Positions 7,975 to 15,084 of a stretch of DNA of 64,000 nucleotides are shown here, one piece after another. A program made the translations under genes and the position numbers. This DNA comes from Litoribacter ruber (GTDB lineage Bacteria; Bacteroidota; Bacteroidia; Cytophagales; Cyclobacteriaceae): the NCBI RefSeq assembly GCF_018500185.1, contig NZ_JAHBGI010000012.1, forward strand, positions 1 to 64,000, read 5' to 3'. The notes beneath the pieces were generated by a model. The model was given only the letters and a program-made list of their open reading frames with translations. It made no database searches and was not told where the DNA came from. Numbering within the stretch: position 1 is the first letter of the stretch; each line of letters starts with the position of its first letter.

Positions 7975-8700
7975 TTAGATCAATCCCTTCAAGAATCCCA
8001 TCCTTATCTCCGGTTCAAACTTTTCAATAGTATATCGGAGCATGGTGCGTGGCATTTGTTTATAGCATTTTTCCAAGAACGTGTAAGCGGTGTCGAAATC
8101 CTTTTCTCCAACTTCCCGCAACATCCAGCCCACGGCTTTGTGAATGAGATCATGGGGATGGTCAAGGAGGAGGTCAGCTAGTTGAAGCGTGTCGTCAAAA
8201 TGGCCTTTCTTGATAAAATACTGGGTGGAAATGATGGCAGTCCGCTGTTTCCAAAGTTGACCGGATTGGGCAAAATCGTATAGCAGGCTTTTGTCCTGAT
8301 CATACAGATACGCCCCCAAGATCTTGGGCGCAGATGAATCTACGAGATCCCAGTTGTTGACAAAATCCAGATGGTCTAGGTAGAAGTCCAGCAAGGTCTT
8401 CCGGTCTTCCGCGGATTTAGCTTTTTCAAACTTGAGTACTAGCATAAATAAAGCGGTCAGCCTGTATTCATGGACCTCTTGGGTAAGGAGGGCTTCGAGT
8501 TCATCCAGGAAGAGATCCCGATAATGCTTCTGAGCGACTTTCCGCTGGAAGGGAACCTTCACGCCAATAAACCGATCCCCTTCCCCATACCCTCCCGGGA
8601 CTGCTTTGAAATATTTGGGCAAGAATTCCGCTTTTTCAGGGTCGGCATGTTGTAGCAGTTCTTCTTGGATGAGGGTTATTTGTTGGGAGGGGTTTTTCAT
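7975..8700 (-). CDS. AlkD-like DNA alkylation repair protein
   Basis: A 241-aa alpha-helical HEAT-like repeat protein of the AlkC/AlkD superfamily, which excises N3- and N7-alkylated purines without base flipping. Diagnostic segments are FVNNWDLVDSSAP (about residue 113), carrying the Trp and Asp used by AlkD to contact the lesion, and KAVGWMLREVGEKD (about 188), carrying the second Trp. The length matches Bacillus AlkD (about 237 aa). The gene is leftward like dinB and starts 58 bp after the dinB stop, so dinB and alkD could share a transcript. This would place base-excision repair under the same damage control as dinB. Confidence 0.9.
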   Translation of the reverse strand: MKNPSQQITLIQEELLQHADPEKAEFLPKYFKAVPGGYGEGDRFIGVKVPFQRKVAQKHYRDLFLDELEALLTQEVHEYRLTALFMLVLKFEKAKSAEDRKTLLDFYLDHLDFVNNWDLVDSSAPKILGAYLYDQDKSLLYDFAQSGQLWKQRTAIISTQYFIKKGHFDDTLQLADLLLDHPHDLIHKAVGWMLREVGEKDFDTAYTFLEKCYKQMPRTMLRYTIEKFEPEIRMGFLKGLI

Positions 8701-8758
8701 AGAGATAAAGTTAATAATCTTCGAGAAATTAAACTGGTAGAATGTTTAATGCGGTTTT

Positions 8759-9949
8759 CTACATTTTCCTGCCGTTAAAGGGGTTAAACCTCCTTCTTCC
8801 CACCTGCATGCCCACTGCCCGGCATACGGTTTTGTCGCCGTATTTGATGTTGAGCTTGTCCAAGGCTTGATAGAGGTTGATCTGCTCTTGGGTGTCTTCG
8901 AAAAGGTTGATTTGATAATTTCCATACACCAGACTGCTAAATCTCACCCCAATCAGGCGGATGAGGATACGGCGGTTGTACAGTTTTCGGAAAAGCTCCT
9001 TCACCAATGGGATAAGGGTATGATCGGCAGAGGTATATGGGATTTTGCGCTGCATGGTGTGGGTGTCAAAATCCGAGTAGCGGATTTTCACGCTAACACA
9101 TGCGGTCAGCTGGCCTTTCTGTCTGAGTTTGGAAGCAATTTGCTCGGTCATGGCTACCAAGGTGGCCTCCAGCATCCGCACATCTATAGTGTCCTGCTCG
9201 AAGGTGTTTTCAGTAGAAATGGATTTTGCTTCCGAGTAGGGAATCACCAGAGATCGGTCGATACCGTTGGCTTTTTCCCAGATCATGTTCCCGTTTTTTC
9301 CAAAAGTGGCTTCCAGTAACTCTGAAGGCATCGCTTGCAAGGTGTGCACCTTTCGGACACCCATATTGTAAAGTGTCTGCGAGGTTTTTTCCCCGATCAT
9401 AGGGATCTTGCGGATGGATAAAGGTGCCAAAAAAGGCTTTTCCTCTCCATAAAGGATTTCCTTTTCATTATTGGGCTTGGCTTCCCCGGTGGCGACTTTG
9501 GATACGGTTTTATTTTCCGACAGCCCCAGAGAGATGGGGAGGCCGGTTTCTTTTATGATCCTCTGGCGTAGTTGGTGGGCCATTTTGGCACAGCCGAAAA
9601 ATCGATCCATACCGGTATAGTCGATGTAGAATTCATCGATTGATGACTTTTCGAATAGCGGTACGTCTTCCTGAATGATAGCGGTGACCTCATGTGATTT
9701 TTGGCTGTATTTTTCAAAATCCCCCCGGATGATCAGCGCCTCCGGACACAGCTGCCTGGCCGTGCGCATAGGCATGGCCGAGTGCACGCCAAATTTGCGG
9801 GCCTCATAGCTGCAGGACGCCACCACGCCCCGGTCGCCCGATCCACCGATGAGGATGGGTTTGCCGTTGAGCCTGCTATCGTACAACCTTTCCACCGACA
9901 CAAAAAACGAGTCCAGATCCATATGGACAATGCTTCTTCTTCCCTGCAT
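8759..9949 (-). CDS. dinB: DNA polymerase IV-like Y-family translesion polymerase
   Basis: A 396-aa Y-family DNA polymerase. The catalytic acidic residues are present: MDLDSFF (D11, D13) and KSSIDEFYID (D and E near 106-107), so this is an active DinB-type enzyme rather than an inactive ImuB. A steric-gate Phe follows the first motif. SLGLSENKTVSKVATGEAKP covers the end of the palm and IPMIGEKTSQTLYNMGV the thumb helix-hairpin-helix. QINLF in the C-terminal region fits the beta-clamp binding consensus QxxLF. The start MQGRRSIVHMDLD at 9949 lies 7 bp from the 42-bp palindrome, which also lies before the divergent LexA-like gene. Expected role: error-prone bypass, perhaps handing over to the DnaE2-like polymerase. 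Confidence 0.92.
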   Translation of the reverse strand: MQGRRSIVHMDLDSFFVSVERLYDSRLNGKPILIGGSGDRGVVASCSYEARKFGVHSAMPMRTARQLCPEALIIRGDFEKYSQKSHEVTAIIQEDVPLFEKSSIDEFYIDYTGMDRFFGCAKMAHQLRQRIIKETGLPISLGLSENKTVSKVATGEAKPNNEKEILYGEEKPFLAPLSIRKIPMIGEKTSQTLYNMGVRKVHTLQAMPSELLEATFGKNGNMIWEKANGIDRSLVIPYSEAKSISTENTFEQDTIDVRMLEATLVAMTEQIASKLRQKGQLTACVSVKIRYSDFDTHTMQRKIPYTSADHTLIPLVKELFRKLYNRRILIRLIGVRFSSLVYGNYQINLFEDTQEQINLYQALDKLNIKYGDKTVCRAVGMQVGRRRFNPFNGRKM

Positions 9950-9956
9950 ATTTATA

Positions 9957-9998
9957 TTGACAACATTATTGACATTTTTATGTTTATAATGTAGTCAA
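9957..9998. promoter_or_regulatory. 42-bp imperfect palindrome between dinB and the LexA-like gene
   Basis: The left arm TTGACAACATTAT (9957-9969) mirrors the right arm ATAATGTAGTCAA (9986-9998) with one mismatch, and the whole 42 bp is palindromic at 16 of 21 positions. Its right 30 bp (9969-9998) recur before the dnaE-like gene with 4 differences. The left edge is 7 bp from the dinB start and the right edge 135 bp from the LexA-like start. This looks like a damage-regulon operator able to control both divergent genes. The embedded TTGACA and TATAAT are 10 bp apart and are not a promoter. Confidence 0.75.
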
Positions 9999-10030
9999 AG
10001 ATTTTTATATTTGAGAGAAAAAAGGTTTCA

Positions 10031-10057
10031 CGCAAAGGCCGCAAAGAAGTCGCAAAG
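10031..10057 (+). repeat. Three CGCAAAG heptamers in the leader of the LexA-like gene
   Basis: CGCAAAG occurs at 10031-10037, 10040-10046 and 10051-10057 (periods of 9 and 11 bp), between the palindrome and the LexA-like start. A further single copy lies at 7945-7951. It resembles the short dispersed intergenic heptamer repeats seen in many Bacteroidota. No function can be assigned. Confidence 0.55.
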
Positions 10058-10133
10058 GTTTTCATTTAGAAGATAAAATTTTCATCGCTTAGCCTAATCT
10101 GCTGGCGGATGGGAATGATAATTACAATGAGAT

Positions 10134-10829
10134 ATGTATTTAAACTCAAACATCAAATTTCTCCGTAAGAAAAAAGGCCTTACCCAGGTGGTGATGGCGG
10201 AGGCGATAGGCATCAGTAGGTCCAAGCTGGCCGGGTATGAGCTTAACATTACCCCGCCACTAGAGACGGTGCTTAAAATTGCGGACTATCTCGGGGTGTC
10301 GGTGGATGTGCTGCTTAGGCAAAATCTGGAGACTTTCTCCGAATACAAGCTCCGGGAGCTGCTGGAAACGGACCGGTACCTCAGCGGGCGCAACTTGAGA
10401 ATCCTCTCAACCACTGTGGACGCAGAAGGGAGGGAGCTGATCGAGGTGGTTTCCCAAAAAGCCAAAGCAAGTTATCTAGCCGGTTTTGCGGATCCGGATT
10501 TCATCGGGGAGCTGCCCCGTTTTTCGCTTCCGTTTTTGCCGGCAGACAAAAAACACCGCGTTTTTCAGGTGGATGGAGATTCCATGCTGCCGATTCCTGA
10601 AGGGGCGTGGATTGTGTGTGAGTATGTAGATGATTGGAGAGATGTAAAAGATGGGGAGAAATACGTGATCGTAACTGAGCAGGATGGGGTGACATTCAAA
10701 ATTGCCTACAATCACCTGAAAGGGGAGGAAAAGCTGCTTCTTTGCTCTGGGAATCCTATTTACAAGCCTTTTGAGGTGAAGGCAGAGGATATCCGGGAGG
10801 TGTGGAGATACAGGTTGGTGATGTATTGA
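10134..10829 (+). CDS. LexA-like repressor: XRE helix-turn-helix plus S24 self-cleavage domain
   Basis: A 231-aa regulator. Residues 1-62 are an XRE/Cro-type helix-turn-helix (LTQVVMAEAIGISRSKLAGY) instead of the winged helix of classical LexA. The C-terminal half is an S24 peptidase with the expected Ala-Gly cleavage dipeptide at 116-117 (SYLAGFA), nucleophile S150 (VDGDSMLPI) and general-base K189 (VTFKIAY), so RecA-stimulated autocleavage is plausible. It is divergent from dinB across a palindrome that recurs before the dnaE-like gene. This marks it as the likely local SOS-type repressor of both polymerases and of itself. A phage CI-type origin was considered, but no phage genes are nearby. 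The ATG at 10134 precedes the helix-turn-helix directly. Confidence 0.88.
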   Translation: MYLNSNIKFLRKKKGLTQVVMAEAIGISRSKLAGYELNITPPLETVLKIADYLGVSVDVLLRQNLETFSEYKLRELLETDRYLSGRNLRILSTTVDAEGRELIEVVSQKAKASYLAGFADPDFIGELPRFSLPFLPADKKHRVFQVDGDSMLPIPEGAWIVCEYVDDWRDVKDGEKYVIVTEQDGVTFKIAYNHLKGEEKLLLCSGNPIYKPFEVKAEDIREVWRYRLVMY

Positions 10830-10866
10830 TGTTAAACCTTCCCGATTAGACTGCTGTTTCGCTAAT

Positions 10867-11775
10867 ATGGAGCCAGTCAGTGAAAGGTTTGTTTTAAAGG
10901 TTTCCGCCTATGGAGCCTTGGTTTTTGCCGTGATTGCCATGGTATGGGGTGTGCTGGGGCAATCCCAGATGATATTGTTTGATGGGGTGTACTCCCTGAT
11001 CAGCGTTGCCCTTTCGGTGGGTTCGTTATGGTCGGCAAGCTATATCCAGAAGTATGATTTCAAAAGGTTTCCTTTTGGCAAGGAAATGTTGGAGCCGATT
11101 ATCATTTTGCTGAAAAATGTGGTGATTATCATTCTTTGTGTGTTTGCCTTTTTCAATGCGGTGGCCAGTATCCTTTCAGGTGGGCAGATGATTGATCCGG
11201 GGATGTCGGCCTTGTATGCGCTTTTGGCTACCATCGGTTGTTTATTGGTATATCGCTATTTGGAAAGGAGGCACAAGGCTTTGCTGTCAGGCTTTATCAA
11301 GGCCGAAGCCGTGCAGTGGAAAATGGATTTTTTTCTGAGTATGGCGGTGCTTTTGGGTTTTCTCATAGCTTTTGGCCTGAATTTTACTATTTACAAAAAC
11401 TTTGTGCCCTATATTGATCCCGTGATGGTGGTGCTGGTGTCAGGCTATTTTATAAAAGTGCCCATGGGGCTGATCAAAAAACAAGTGCGGGAGGTGATGG
11501 AAATGTCCCCCGACAGTGAGCTGAAACAGGAAGTTGACCAAATCATTTCAGCCACCAAGACCCGGTACGGGTTTGAAGAGTATTTCCTTCGGGTTTCCAA
11601 AGTGGGGAGCAAGCTTTTTGTTGAGGTGGACTATGTGGTAGACAGAAAGGCTTTTGAACCCACGATAGAGGAGATGGACCTGATCCGGCAAGAGATTTCA
11701 GACGCCCTGCAGGAGGTGCCCTATAAGAAATGGCTCACGATATCCTTCACCTCTGATCGGAAGTGGGCCCTTTAG
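10867..11775 (+). CDS. Cation diffusion facilitator family transporter with atypical metal site
   Basis: A 302-aa CDF (cation efflux) protein with six predicted transmembrane helices and a C-terminal cytoplasmic domain (about residues 205-300). In well-studied Zn transporters the site is DxxxD in TM2 and HxxxD in TM5. Here TM2 reads D39-G-V-Y-S43 and TM5 reads Q150-W-K-M-D154, so two of the four ligands are changed. The cargo may therefore differ from Zn2+, or the protein may have another role. It starts 37 bp after the LexA-like gene in the same direction and may be co-transcribed with it. Its 3' end overlaps the convergent gene at 11747 by 29 bp. Confidence 0.85.
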   Translation: MEPVSERFVLKVSAYGALVFAVIAMVWGVLGQSQMILFDGVYSLISVALSVGSLWSASYIQKYDFKRFPFGKEMLEPIIILLKNVVIIILCVFAFFNAVASILSGGQMIDPGMSALYALLATIGCLLVYRYLERRHKALLSGFIKAEAVQWKMDFFLSMAVLLGFLIAFGLNFTIYKNFVPYIDPVMVVLVSGYFIKVPMGLIKKQVREVMEMSPDSELKQEVDQIISATKTRYGFEEYFLRVSKVGSKLFVEVDYVVDRKAFEPTIEEMDLIRQEISDALQEVPYKKWLTISFTSDRKWAL

Positions 11776-12118
11776 CGCGCTTGTCGATGCGTTTTTCTGC
11801 GTAGTACTCACTTAAAACCCGCAACAGTTTTTGGTAATTTTCAGGTTGAATGCGGGAGTTGATGGATTTCCATTTGTTGCCTGCAAACTGCATGTTGATG
11901 GCGTACACTTTTCCCCACCACAGGAAATAGGCTTCCTGAACCTGCCAACTTATGAGGTCTTTTTCAAAGCTGATGCTTTCAGATTGTATGGGGGAAATAA
12001 AAGTGACTTCACTACCTTGGATTTTTAATTCAGTGCTTCTTCTCAAGAAAAGCCAAATGGGAAAAATTAGCACTCCGGCAATAACCAGAATGATCAGAAT
12101 AATATACAGGTATTCCAT
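11747..12118 (-). CDS. Small membrane-anchored protein of unknown function
   Basis: A 123-aa protein with an N-terminal transmembrane helix (about residues 4-25) and a cytoplasmic domain rich in beta-strand pattern (residues 28-100), ending in a charged tail. The strand pattern with a central tryptophan pair (YFLWWGKVYAINMQFAGNKW) would suit a PH-like fold, but this is only an impression. No family is recognised. It converges with the CDF gene and overlaps it by 29 bp on the opposite strand. An ATG start and clean hydrophobic anchor support it as real. Confidence 0.65.
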   Translation of the reverse strand: MEYLYIILIILVIAGVLIFPIWLFLRRSTELKIQGSEVTFISPIQSESISFEKDLISWQVQEAYFLWWGKVYAINMQFAGNKWKSINSRIQPENYQKLLRVLSEYYAEKRIDKRAKGPTSDQR

Positions 12119-12163
12119 GTTAGGTTCAGATTAAAATTATACAATTAAATTTCAGGGGAATTG

Positions 12164-12194
12164 TTTGTTTCTTGGATGAAATGCATTATTTTTA
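12164..12194 (+). promoter_or_regulatory. Bacteroidota-type promoter of the PhyH gene
   Basis: TTTG (12164-12167), exactly 19 bp, then TATTTTTA (12187-12194), one base off the TTTG-N19-TAnnTTTG consensus. Transcription would start near 12200, giving a leader of about 35 nt to the ATG at 12235. Confidence 0.65.
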
Positions 12195-12234
12195 ATACAA
12201 GATTTTTTATTTCGTATTTTTAAAACTCCCAGTC

Positions 12235-13035
12235 ATGTTAGATAAATTTTTAGAGGATGGCTATACTGAAGCCATTGACCTGTTGAACGGGGATCAGATT
12301 GAGCAAGTTTTATCTGCCTGTGCCGCATTGCCTGAAAAGTTTCTGCCCTGGTTGAAAGGCAGACACAGTGTGGTGCCCGAAATGGTAGACCTGGGGAGCC
12401 ATCCGGTGATGGTGGAGGCGGTGTCCAAGTTGCTTGGCGAGGATGTGCTGTTGTGGAGCAGTCAGATCATTTATCAAAAACCCCAAGTGACTCACAGGTG
12501 GCATATCGATGTGGAGCATTCTACTTGGGATGGCGTAACGGTTTGGTTGGCTATGCAGAATGTGACAGAGGGTTCGATGAAACTCATTTCCAAATCCCAG
12601 CATCTCAATATCACCCCGCAGGAATTGGGGGAGAAGTATTTTGTAGACCTCACTGATGACCGGCAGGTGCAGCATGAGGCGCAAAAGCGGAACTCGGAAT
12701 GTAAATTAGTTCATGTCAAGGTTAAACCTGGGCAATTCATCATTTTTGACGGCAGATTGTGGCATGGTACTCAGAATTCTACTCCTAACACAAGGTCTTC
12801 CATGATTTTCCAGTATACCAGGCCTTCCAACAAGCTTTTTATCCCGTTGGACAACAATTATCCGGGCACAAGGTGGTCCCATCTTCAGCCTGATTGTGTG
12901 TTGGTGAAAGGAAAAGATGATTTTAAGTTGAATAAAATTATCGATAGGGATTATTCAGGTAGTTGGAAATCAAAGGCTAGAGTGATGATGGTGCATTTTC
13001 CACAAAAAATTCTAAGAAAAATCATTCCGGCGTAA
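12235..13035 (+). CDS. Phytanoyl-CoA dioxygenase (PhyH) family protein
   Basis: A 266-aa non-heme Fe(II)/2-oxoglutarate oxygenase of the PhyH superfamily. The iron triad is visible as HxD in RWHIDVEH (about residues 88-90) and a distal His in DGRLWHGTQN (about 178), with a 2-oxoglutarate-binding Arg in PNTRSSMIF. Many members hydroxylate small molecules or modify sugars and lipids. The neighbours here are a glycosyltransferase and an exopolysaccharide machine, so glycan modification is an inference from context only. It has its own promoter at 12164-12194, and 147 bp with another -7 box separate it from the next gene. Confidence 0.85.
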   Translation: MLDKFLEDGYTEAIDLLNGDQIEQVLSACAALPEKFLPWLKGRHSVVPEMVDLGSHPVMVEAVSKLLGEDVLLWSSQIIYQKPQVTHRWHIDVEHSTWDGVTVWLAMQNVTEGSMKLISKSQHLNITPQELGEKYFVDLTDDRQVQHEAQKRNSECKLVHVKVKPGQFIIFDGRLWHGTQNSTPNTRSSMIFQYTRPSNKLFIPLDNNYPGTRWSHLQPDCVLVKGKDDFKLNKIIDRDYSGSWKSKARVMMVHFPQKILRKIIPA

Positions 13036-13146
13036 CTATCTAGGCATCCAATATGCTTATCTTTGATCAAGTGCAAAAAAATGGATTTAGGGTTCGGATT
13101 TTATGTTTTTTCCAGCGGGATCTGTACCCCATAATTGCCATGGTTT

Positions 13147-13154
13147 TATCTTTG
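13147..13154 (+). promoter_or_regulatory. -7 promoter box before the glycosyltransferase
   Basis: TATCTTTG is a perfect TAnnTTTG box, 29 bp before the ATG at 13183. A second identical box lies at 13058-13065. No TTTG at N19 was found for either. It supports 13183 rather than a TTG or ATG further upstream as the translation start. Confidence 0.5.
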
Positions 13155-13182
13155 CATTTTTCAGTTTAGTAATAAGAAATTC

Positions 13183-14337
13183 ATGCCTAAATTAATACGG
13201 ATTACCACAGTGCCCATGTCCCTGAAGCTTCTTTTGACGGGACAGATGAAGTTTTTAAAAGAGAATGGCTGGGAGGTAAAAATGGTCAGTGCTGAAGGAA
13301 GGGAAATTCAGGATGCCAAGAAAAATGAGGGGGTGGAACACATATCCATTCCTTTTACCCGGCAGATCACTCCTTTTCATGATTTATATTGCTTGTGGTT
13401 GTTAATTCAGCTTTTTCGCAAGGAAAAACCGGATATCGTCCATACTCATACGCCAAAAGCAGGTCTTTTGGGGATGTTGGCTGCATGGATCACCGGGGTG
13501 AAGGTTCGGATACACACGGTGGCTGGGATGCCCTACATGGTGGCCCATAAGAACAAAGCTAAACTTTTGATCTGGTGTGAAAAGCTCACTTTCAAATTGG
13601 CCCATCAGGTGTGGCCAAATTCTAAATCGCTGAAGGATTTTATACTCAAAGAAGAGCTGGTGGACCCCGCAAAGGTCAAGGTAATCGGCGAGGGGTCGTC
13701 AAATGGGGTGAACCTGAACCGTTTTAACCGTAATTCTTTGAAAGAAAACCATCTGGTAGCAGCGATGATGCGGGTGGTACCTGGAGATAACGAATTTGTG
13801 ATCTTGGCTGTTGGCAGGATGGTCAGGGATAAGGGTATTGAGGATTTGGTGAAGGCTTTTTTGGATTCCAAAATTGTAAATAAGTCCAAGCTTGTCCTTT
13901 TGGGGCCTATGGAGCAGGAATTAAATCCTTTGGATGACGAAATTGTGAGGAAAATTGCCGACCATCCGAAGATTGTGCATATTGACTGGTCTGACCATGT
14001 GGAGCATTATATGGCCATTTCTGATATCTTGGTCCATGCTTCTCATCGCGAAGGATGTCCAAATGTTATTTTACAGGCAGGAGCTATGCAGTGTCCCGTG
14101 ATTTGTTCGGATATTATAGGGAATATTGATATAATTACTCACAAAAAAACAGGTTTGGTTTACCCAGTGAAAAAGGCCCAAGTGCTTAAGGAAGCATTGG
14201 AGTTTGCCTATGTGAAGCGGGAAGTGATGTACGGATTTGCCCAAAACCTTTATGAGGAAGTTAAAACTAAATTTGACAGCAGGGTAATGCACCAGTTAAT
14301 TCTGGAAGAGTATCAGCAACTTTTAAACAAAGAATAG
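13183..14337 (+). CDS. Glycosyltransferase family 4 protein
   Basis: A 384-aa GT-B glycosyltransferase. The N-terminal half has the DIVHTHTPKAGLLGMLAAW motif typical of GT4 acceptor domains (about residues 84-102). The C-terminal half has ILAVGRMVRDKGIEDLVKAF (about 207-226) and the donor-binding ASHREGCPNVILQAGAM (about 286-302). It would add a sugar from a nucleotide donor to the polysaccharide or its lipid carrier. The start at 13183 (MPKLIRITTVPMS) is chosen because the upstream part contains a promoter box. The stop is followed after 1 bp by the acyltransferase gene, so the two are one operon. Confidence 0.88.
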   Translation: MPKLIRITTVPMSLKLLLTGQMKFLKENGWEVKMVSAEGREIQDAKKNEGVEHISIPFTRQITPFHDLYCLWLLIQLFRKEKPDIVHTHTPKAGLLGMLAAWITGVKVRIHTVAGMPYMVAHKNKAKLLIWCEKLTFKLAHQVWPNSKSLKDFILKEELVDPAKVKVIGEGSSNGVNLNRFNRNSLKENHLVAAMMRVVPGDNEFVILAVGRMVRDKGIEDLVKAFLDSKIVNKSKLVLLGPMEQELNPLDDEIVRKIADHPKIVHIDWSDHVEHYMAISDILVHASHREGCPNVILQAGAMQCPVICSDIIGNIDIITHKKTGLVYPVKKAQVLKEALEFAYVKREVMYGFAQNLYEEVKTKFDSRVMHQLILEEYQQLLNKE

Positions 14338-14338
14338 A

Positions 14339-14923
14339 ATGTACATCGTAGGCGCCTCCGGACATGCAAAAGTAGTAATTGACGCATTAGAATTGAGCGG
14401 AGGGCAGGTGTGCGGGGTGTTGGACAAAAATGAAATGCTCAGCAGTTGTCTGGGGCACGAGGTTTCCTTAAGGTCCCAATTTTTACCATCCTTGGATAAA
14501 ACACTTTTTATTGCAATTGGCTGTAATCAAACTAGGGAGAAGATTGTGATGGAGTACTTGGGGAGAGTAGAGTGGGGAACGATCGTCCATCCCGCTGCTA
14601 TTCTGAGCAAACATTGCAAGCTAGGCAAGGGGACCATCATCATGGCCGGGGCTGTGGTCCAAGCGGATTGCATGATCGGCAACCATTCCATCGTCAATAC
14701 CAAAGCTTCGATTGACCATGACTGCATCATTGGGGATTTTGTGCATATCGCTCCCAGGGCTACGCTTTGTGGCAATGTGAGAGTGGACCACAATGTGTTG
14801 ATTGGCGCAGGGGCTATTATCAAGCCGGGAATTCAGATAGGAGAAGGCGCGGTGATTGGTGCAGGTTCGCTGGTTTTGAGAGATGTGATGGATTGGGAAA
14901 AAGTCCATGGAGTAGTAAAGTAA
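14339..14923 (+). CDS. NeuD/PglD-like sugar O-/N-acyltransferase
   Basis: A 194-aa protein with an N-terminal Rossmann-like UDP-sugar-binding part (MYIVGASGHAKVVIDAL) and a C-terminal left-handed beta-helix of hexapeptide repeats (from about residue 85 to the end). The catalytic His of the PglD/NeuD family is present in the SIDHDCIIGDFVHIAP segment (about residues 123-138). It would use acetyl-CoA to acetylate an amino-sugar or sialic-acid-like precursor. The start codon lies 1 bp after the glycosyltransferase stop, a tight translational arrangement. The sugar cannot be specified from the sequence. Confidence 0.88.
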   Translation: MYIVGASGHAKVVIDALELSGGQVCGVLDKNEMLSSCLGHEVSLRSQFLPSLDKTLFIAIGCNQTREKIVMEYLGRVEWGTIVHPAAILSKHCKLGKGTIIMAGAVVQADCMIGNHSIVNTKASIDHDCIIGDFVHIAPRATLCGNVRVDHNVLIGAGAIIKPGIQIGEGAVIGAGSLVLRDVMDWEKVHGVVK

Positions 14924-14942
14924 TTATCGTCAGTTTTTTTGC

Positions 14943-14972
14943 TTTGTCGGATTGAAAAATTGTGTATCTTTC
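14943..14972 (+). promoter_or_regulatory. Promoter of the polysaccharide export operon
   Basis: TTTG (14943-14946), 18 bp, then TATCTTTC (14965-14972), close to TTTG-N19-TAnnTTTG. Predicted transcription start is near 14978, leaving a leader of about 105 nt before the export lipoprotein gene. The leader has no obvious riboswitch or terminator. Confidence 0.65.
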
Positions 14973-15084
14973 CCCATAAAGCATAAGCCCAGTTAAGCTT
15001 ATTGAAAGAAAATGGTACTGGGGTTTTATTGCTTAAAGAATTAACTAATTTTGAGCGGGATTTTTATACTTCCATTCAGTACTG

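Noticed and set aside
7840-8181. A 113-codon rightward frame bridging mscS and alkD
   Set aside because: It overlaps the end of mscS in another frame and the antisense of alkD, and its protein has no recognisable features.
8759-9949. ImuB, the inactive Y-family partner of DnaE2
   Set aside because: The catalytic acids (MDLDSFF and SSIDEFYID) are intact, so it is an active DinB-type polymerase.
9969-9990. TTGACA and TATAAT read as a sigma-70 promoter
   Set aside because: They are only 10 bp apart instead of about 17, and genes in this window use TTTG/TAnnTTTG-type elements. The bases belong to the palindromic operator.
10031-10057. CRISPR-like repeat array
   Set aside because: The repeat units are 7 bp with 2-4 bp between them, there are only three, and no cas genes are present.
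10134-10829. Prophage CI-type repressor marking an integrated phage
   Set aside because: No integrase, structural or lysis genes are nearby, and the divergent dinB with a shared operator gives a better explanation.
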